From positions 8,762,038 to 8,826,037 of the forward strand of contig NC_092637.1 of the NCBI RefSeq assembly GCF_039555335.1: a DNA stretch of 64,000 bases, written 5' to 3'. Under the pieces are notes generated by a model. The model made no database searches and was not told the DNA's origin. It worked only from the letters and a program-made list of their open reading frames with translations. Made by a program: the position numbers and the translations under genes. The DNA comes from Amphiura filiformis (lineage: Eukaryota; Echinodermata; Ophiuroidea; Amphilepidida; Amphiuridae). Shown here piece by piece: positions 21,882 through 64,000 of the stretch; positions within the stretch are counted from its first letter, which is position 1; every line of letters starts with the position of its first letter.

Positions 21882-22513
21882 TTATTTCATCAAAACAAAT
21901 AGAATATTTTCCTCAAAGAGCAATGATTTGTGTTAGAATAGAATAATTTTACTCACAATATATACAAGTACTCAAATTGTACAAACTTTTTTTCATGTTT
22001 CTTTCAGTGAATCCTGTTCACTGTGACTATAATGGAATTAAACAGTTTTTCCATACTATAGAGTTATTATGGGGAGGGAGCAACTTCCTCGGGCCTGAGC
22101 CTTAGGAGGAGATTTACTTTAACACACAAACCATGTGTTCACACATTTTCTGTACCCCTAGAGGCAAAGTATCAAGTCCAATGCGTACAAACCTTGAAAA
22201 TGTATGCATTCATATATTCAATGATTTGAAATAGAAAAACCCAATGATACACAATGAAAATATACCCTTCTTATTATGAGAATGAACCACGGGATAATGG
22301 TCGTAGCTCGTTGGGGCATGAGCCAGTAGTAGTAAATAGTATTTACTAGTGAACATTTTTGGTCCCCCCTTTTTTTAGATTCTTGAGTGTCCCGACAGAT
22401 ATCCTGCAGATATACATTTTTCCCCATTTTTGGGTTACATAATTTTAGTCATTGCACATAATATAAGAGGCTAATCAAAGGCATAAATACTGCAGTGATA
22501 CAGATAAGACTCA

Positions 22514-22715
22514 AAGAGTAACAACTCGAAATTTCCCTGTGCATAATTATATGGTAAATCCACCATAGAGATTTTACCCAAAGAGTACCAACTCAGAATT
22601 TCCCTGTGCATAATTCTATGGTAAATCCACCATAGAGATTATATCCAAAGAGTCAAACTCAGAATTACCCAGAGCATAATCTATGGTAAATCCACCAGCT
22701 TGGTTTGTCATACCT
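22514..22715. repeat. 67-bp tandem repeat, three copies
   Basis: Starts at about 22514, 22582 and 22649, each with TTTCCCTGTGCATAAT or a variant followed by ATGGTAAATCCACCATAGAG. The third copy is diverged. Confidence 0.85.
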
Positions 22716-23176
22716 GGAGAATAAAGTGCAGTTTCTGCATTCGCTGGCAAAAGTCCAAAATTGAACTATAATTTTCATTTGTTAGCTTAAATGTTACAAA
22801 GGTTGTGTATACATAGCAGTTTACATGCACTATCAACACAACACATTATACACAAGCAACTAGCACACACTTTAATAAATCAAAGTGTGCCAGGAGCATA
22901 TCTAAATAATCCAAAGATATCCACTATCTTGCCCTCCATATGTGACACTTTAACATGACAAAGGTGGGACTCTTTGAATCTAATTTTTTTGACAAGAATC
23001 ATGTGACCAATTTGCTGAGCAACAGCAACTTGAAATCTCAGTATTATAACTGTTTTATTTCAAAAGGCATCTAATTTTACACATTTTGAAAGGAGCATTT
23101 TAATACCCACAATTTTAATACCCACATATTTACGATACCTACATGTATATTCCCCCGGACCCACATTATAACCTTG

Positions 23177-23366
23177 GGCTATTCCAGTTGAAATCCATAC
23201 ACCCCTGTGGAAGACAAAACCTTAATCTCCCACACAGGGGGTATGGATTTCAAATGGGTTTACCTGAATGGCTGACTCCATTTGAAATCTATACCCCTTG
23301 TGTGGGAGATTTAAGGCCATCCTTCCATAGGGGGGTACATGTAATGATTTCAAACAGAATAACCTG
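23177..23366. repeat. Dispersed foldback family copy
   Basis: Starts GGGCTATTCCAGTTGAAATC, has CTCCCACACAGGGGGTATGG in the middle and TGTGTGGGAGATTTAAGG on the right. Weak decayed relatives follow near 23846-23900 and 24150-24260. Confidence 0.85.
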
Positions 23367-24701
23367 TTTAATTGTATGATTTGATAGATTTATGAAGTAA
23401 CATTCAGTGTCTAGATTCATAAACCTTACACAACTATTTGACAATGGTTCTGTAAAAGCGCTTATTTTCAGATATTTCATTTTTTGCACTTGGCCGATTT
23501 TGATCTTTATTCTTAAATTTGTTATCGTTCAAAAACTATGCATAAAAGAACATATTCGCACATTTTTATGTTCGTGGCAGTCGTGTTAAGCGTGAAAATG
23601 AATGTACCACAAATATTTTTACTTTAAATTTACAAAATGAAATACCCAATGAGCACTTTTAAAGATTCTCAGAAAACCAGCCTAAGCTAATGGAATAAAC
23701 TTGAATACATAATATTATACTCTTCTTTGGATGTAAATGGAATTTCACCAACCATAAATAAATGTGCTATTCCTGGTTAAAGAATTTCTCAGTGCCCTGT
23801 TAATAATAATGCTCAAAACTACTGCATTCCTTTAATTGGGCAGTTTGAAGTCCACATCCGTTGTTGAAGATGACACTGCTACCTTAATTCTCTGCATGCT
23901 AGCCATAGGCTTCAGCATAAAAAAGTCCCAAGTTTTGAGATATTTTCTCAAAAATATCAAGAACTATCTTACAAAGCACAGTGAACCAATACTAGGCTTG
24001 CTTGTACTCATTTTTGCATTCATCGTACTGATTCAAAATATGGTCATGACAATGAACAATTCTGAAATATTTGAATTTAAAAAAATGAAACTTTTAGTCA
24101 GCAGTTGACACCTGCATCATGCTGCATGGAGAGTTTATTGGAATTCCAAAATCTTCCACACTGTTGCTTTTGGATGAAAATTACAGTGGATCTGGAATGG
24201 CTAAAAGTGTTGAATTTGGTTGGAATACTTCAACAGGGGATATGGTTTTCAAATGGAATTGCCCAATTTTACAAAGGAGAAACCTTAAATTGATATACAG
24301 AGTTGCTTTTCACAATGTTTTTTGTCTGTTTTGGCTGGTGGTCAAGATCACTGTCCTATGTAGTTCAACCAAAGGACCATCAGAGATGTATATGACGAGT
24401 AGTAGCTCTCTGGAAATTTGGTAAGCCAAATGAAGCATTTTCCCAAATTTGTCCAATTTTGGCTCAAAAATTCCTACTGTTAAATATAAGTTGCAAATTC
24501 TTGTGACCCAAAGCCCCTAAGCACTTCAACAAATTCTTTTAGCGGTGTCCGACTGGTCTTCATTATTACTTAAAATGCTACCAGCTGTCAGTTGTACCTA
24601 ACAACTGTCACTAGAAAGTAACCTTTCCAAGCCAACTGGTTATATGAGTTAATTCTTTTTCGTTGGTGATCAATGATGAGTGTTCAGTTGTCACTAATAT
24701 G

Positions 24702-24950
24702 CAGTGGTGTGGCTAGGGTGGACAGGAGGGCACATGGGCACCAAGTATCCCCTAGATTGATTCTATGCCCCAGTGGTGAATTTCAACATGAATAGTCTTT
24801 GAAAGTTCATTTTAAGACTGAAATTCAATTTTTTTATAACCCAATTTGTGGTATTTAAGCAAATTTTTATGTGCTGTTGCTGTTTCAGGAATTGGCGGTG
24901 CCATTCTGTGTCCTTGCCCCCGGATGCCACAACCCTCAGCTACGCCGCTG
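24702..24950. mobile_element. hAT-like MITE
   Basis: Ends CAGTGGTGTGGCTAGGGTG and CAGCTACGCCGCTG are inverted and similar to the 452-779 element. No 8-bp duplication could be seen, so the ends or flanks have changed. Confidence 0.55.
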
Positions 24951-25465
24951 GTGTGCAGTTGTCAACAAAAGTTGGCACAAATGTTTTTACAAAAAATGAG
25001 TAAATGAGTTGATATTTTACAAGGAGATTCAAAACGATCTGTACCTATTGAATTTTGGTACGGTACGACAAAAATGCCAAAGAAGATTGTCACAGCATCC
25101 CAGAATACACCATGTGATGTACATGCCACTGCCTTTTTCAGCCAGACCAAACAATGACATATATTTTATACACACATGCGCCATGGAAGGATTATAATAT
25201 GTTCTTTTATGTACGCAAATAACCAATGACACACACTAACAGATTTGCGCATCAGGAGCTACGCTTTTGTTATTCTGCAATAGCCTTCCGAAATTTACGT
25301 TCTGAAGGTCACTACCTACATACATCATTGAACATCAAAAGAGAAGCTAGGTTGATCTCCGTGTCAAAACATTTACTGGTTCCCATTATTCATTTCAAAT
25401 TTCATAATCCTATTTTGTCTTACTTTCAGGAGCTCTTTATTTTTGAACACTTGTAATGAATACTG

Positions 25466-25660
25466 TATAAGTGGTAATTTTCGCGAGGGTTTTATTTTTG
25501 CGAATTTCACAATTAGAACTCCAACCGCGAAAATAACAGCTCGCAAATATATGCAATGTATTACAAATATAGGGAAGAAACGGAAGAAAATAACAATCAC
25601 GAATATGTGTCTCTCACTCCAAATCGTGAAAATAACTGTACGCGAAAATTACCGCTTATA
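25466..25660. repeat. MITE with TIR TATAAGTGGTAATTTTCGCG
   Basis: Left TATAAGTGGTAATTTTCGCG is mirrored by CGCGAAAATTACCGCTTATA at 25641-25660. A decayed relative with GAAAATTATAACC and CCGCGAAAATA lies at about 47840-48040. Confidence 0.9.
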
Positions 25661-26098
25661 AAGTACATGATACCTCCAGTTGCCCATAAATACCATCCAA
25701 AACCTAAGAGCCCCAGTGATATTGCTGCTGTAAAACCCTCCTTCATGTACATGTTCAAAGGGAACTTGCATGCATCAAGAACCAGTTTTAGGGTGTTTTG
25801 CAAAAGCATGCACTATGGACCACAATGGCTTCATCCCAATGGCATAGTCCAATAATCTCAATTAAACAATCATAGTGTAAAAATTGACCTCAAGTTGCAG
25901 AGTATGAATTTTTGTACCCAAATTTTCAAAGGTCATTCAATGAATGTACAAATATATTGGGGTTAAAGAACTGTGCACTAATAGATGCACATGTTTTGGA
26001 TGGTGCAGTGTGGTGATGTGGTGATAATCTTCTTTGCAAAATGGCTAAGAGTTGCGCAGACTTATGGGTACATAAATCACTACATGAAAACAGTACCA

Positions 26099-62405
<36,307 letters not shown>

Positions 62406-62407
62406 TA

Positions 62408-63378
62408 GGGGAGATTGGGGTTAGTTGAAACATTTTTCACAAAATCGTCTTTTTAACGCAAACCGATTACTTTCAAGAAACACTAACCATATCAGTATAA
62501 ACATACACATACATGCTACAAATACAGCCTTAAACTTTATTGGACCTGCTTATGATTATTCATATAATCCAATTTGAAAATTTGAAAAAAAGTGTTTCAA
62601 CTAACCCCACCCCTGGGGTAAGTTGAAACATAGGTGAGATTAGTTGAAACACGGCTTAAAAATTTCAAAATAATTATTATTGTGTTGTTAGGGTTATACT
62701 TCCCTTGAAGGCACCCTTTAACATACAATCAGTGTGAAAAAATGAATAAATAAATATGTGGGAGTGCGGGTCAACACTTTGGACACAAGGTGACGAGTGT
62801 CACCATGGACCAAAATATGAGAAGCCTAAAATATTATAAAATGTACTTTCTGTGTGCACTTTTTGCTTGTATTATTGCTTTTTAACTATATTAAAGCAAT
62901 ATTGAAGAAATGGCAAACATGTTACAAATTTTTAAATAGTCAATTTTTTTACCATATTTTTCTATAGGATTTTCATGTGCCAAATAACCCCACCTCAAAA
63001 GTTTCAACTAACCCCAATGCCTATTTTTACATTTCAAAGTTCATTACACAAAATAAGAAATACAATACAACTTTTATTTAACATTCTGGGACTTACTACT
63101 AGTGCTTATGATACTCAAAAAATAATCCCCTGAATCTTCAAACAACATGGAGATAAGGCATCTTTTCCGAGGGGTATAAAAATTAGTCAGTAAGTCAAAA
63201 AACAGATATTCCTTTCCCAAGCCAACACTGGTGGGGCATCAGTGCTGTTGCTAATTTGGTGGATGACCCTTACTAATACCTATTACTAGGTGCCAGTATT
63301 TTACCAAATTAATTTTTTGTGTCAGAAAAAATACAATGTTTCAACTTACCCCGCGTTCCAACTAACCCCAATCTCCCC
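62408..63378. mobile_element. 971-bp TIR element, TA target
   Basis: Ends GGGGAGATTGGGGTTAGTTG and CAACTAACCCCAATCTCCCC, flanked by TA. The phrase GTTTCAACTAACCCCA or its complement recurs several times inside (about 62590, 62636 and 63000). No coding region. Confidence 0.9.
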
Positions 63379-63380
63379 TA

Positions 63381-64000
63381 CTATAGTTTATAATTTGCTG
63401 GTGCTCTCAGACATGTTTACGGGACTTCATATCAAAATGAGACAATATTTGCCTATAAATGCAAACATGAATATTGGTTTCACAACAAATAAATCTGCAT
63501 CATAATCAGGTCCGGATATATACTTAAGTTCATCAACACTGTAAAACTTTTGCCCAACGTACACAAATGTACACAGATCTATCCAAAAGTTTGCCATACA
63601 TTATATTGGCCTGTATAGTTGTATTGTACCCTTTACCCTAGTGGACTTTGATCATCTTCACTGATAATTTGATCTACAATCAAGGAAAATAATGTTGGCA
63701 CACTGACACTCTGAAAATGTAAATCACTACCTCTCCCTTCATTCAATATTGATGAAACCATTGGACTCTCAAGTTTCCCATCATTGGTTGAGGGGGAATG
63801 GGGGGAGGAAAAGGTTTACTTCTCTCATCAAACATTTCACTGAACTAGTAGACTTCTCCGTAGTCCACTTGCCCATTTTGCATACTCTGGCTATTACATT
63901 TAAGCATAAAACTCTGATTTATATTGATTTGTGTGCAACTGATTGATTTTCACATCTGTATCTGATCTTTTCAGTCACCGCACTCCCTCTGTTTGTTAGC
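63381..64000. other. Right edge, nothing recognised
   Basis: Only short open frames without domains. Presumed PI4K2 intron. Confidence 0.4.

Noticed and set aside
23836..24424. Open frames of 90 and 101 codons on the plus strand
   Set aside because: The underlying DNA contains decayed phrases of the dispersed foldback family (GAAGTCCACATCC, AATCTTCCACACTG); no domain is seen.

Overview
This is eukaryotic genomic DNA: AT-rich, intron-rich and packed with small foldback elements and retroelement remnants. Its two conserved genes read clearly as animal genes. The repeat content fits a marine invertebrate deuterostome such as an echinoderm or hemichordate: a non-LTR retrotransposon with a 2A-like peptide and PHD finger, a Penelope-type GIY-YIG fragment, many MITEs, and minisatellites. 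The species cannot be fixed from sequence alone.

Gene 1 (minus strand, 17902 down to 856) is SRP72, the 72-kDa protein of the signal recognition particle. Nine coding exons with GT/AG borders and consistent phase give the first 358 codons. The C-terminal half, with the RNA-binding region, lies beyond the left edge. Its 8.1-kb first intron holds a decayed LINE (about 11.2-14.75 kb) and an LTR element (15120-17352), both on the opposite strand. The LTR element has paired LTRs, a perfect 5-bp target-site duplication and a tRNA-Leu-type primer site, but no coding capacity. Intron 2 holds a Penelope-type fragment and GC-rich hairpins.

The 18-26 kb stretch between the genes has no gene I can support. 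It holds a 43-bp minisatellite, nested foldbacks and several copies of a dispersed foldback family.

Gene 2 (minus strand, 61617 down to 26099) is a type II phosphatidylinositol 4-kinase (PI4K2). Seven exons give the last 343 residues, from the ATP-binding lysine to the stop. The N-terminal exon or exons lie beyond the right edge. Two of its exons have partial copies just downstream in the following intron: two tandem 175-bp copies of the 3' part of the exon at 49975-50128, and one copy of the 3' part of the exon at 61417-61617. One tandem copy (49800-49910) is open, has a GT donor, is exactly 111 nt and is phase 1 at both ends, so it could be spliced in without shifting the frame.

The 18-kb PI4K2 intron (31833-49974) contains a duplicated 1.4-kb satellite-like block, a tRNA-related SINE-like piece and many MITEs. 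It also holds two tentative nested coding candidates: a plus-strand two-exon 66-codon frame (38362-40255) and two minus-strand phase-matched exons (45489-44323).

Overall the window is two ordinary housekeeping genes embedded in a very active population of small transposable elements, several of which can be delimited exactly by their target-site duplications.
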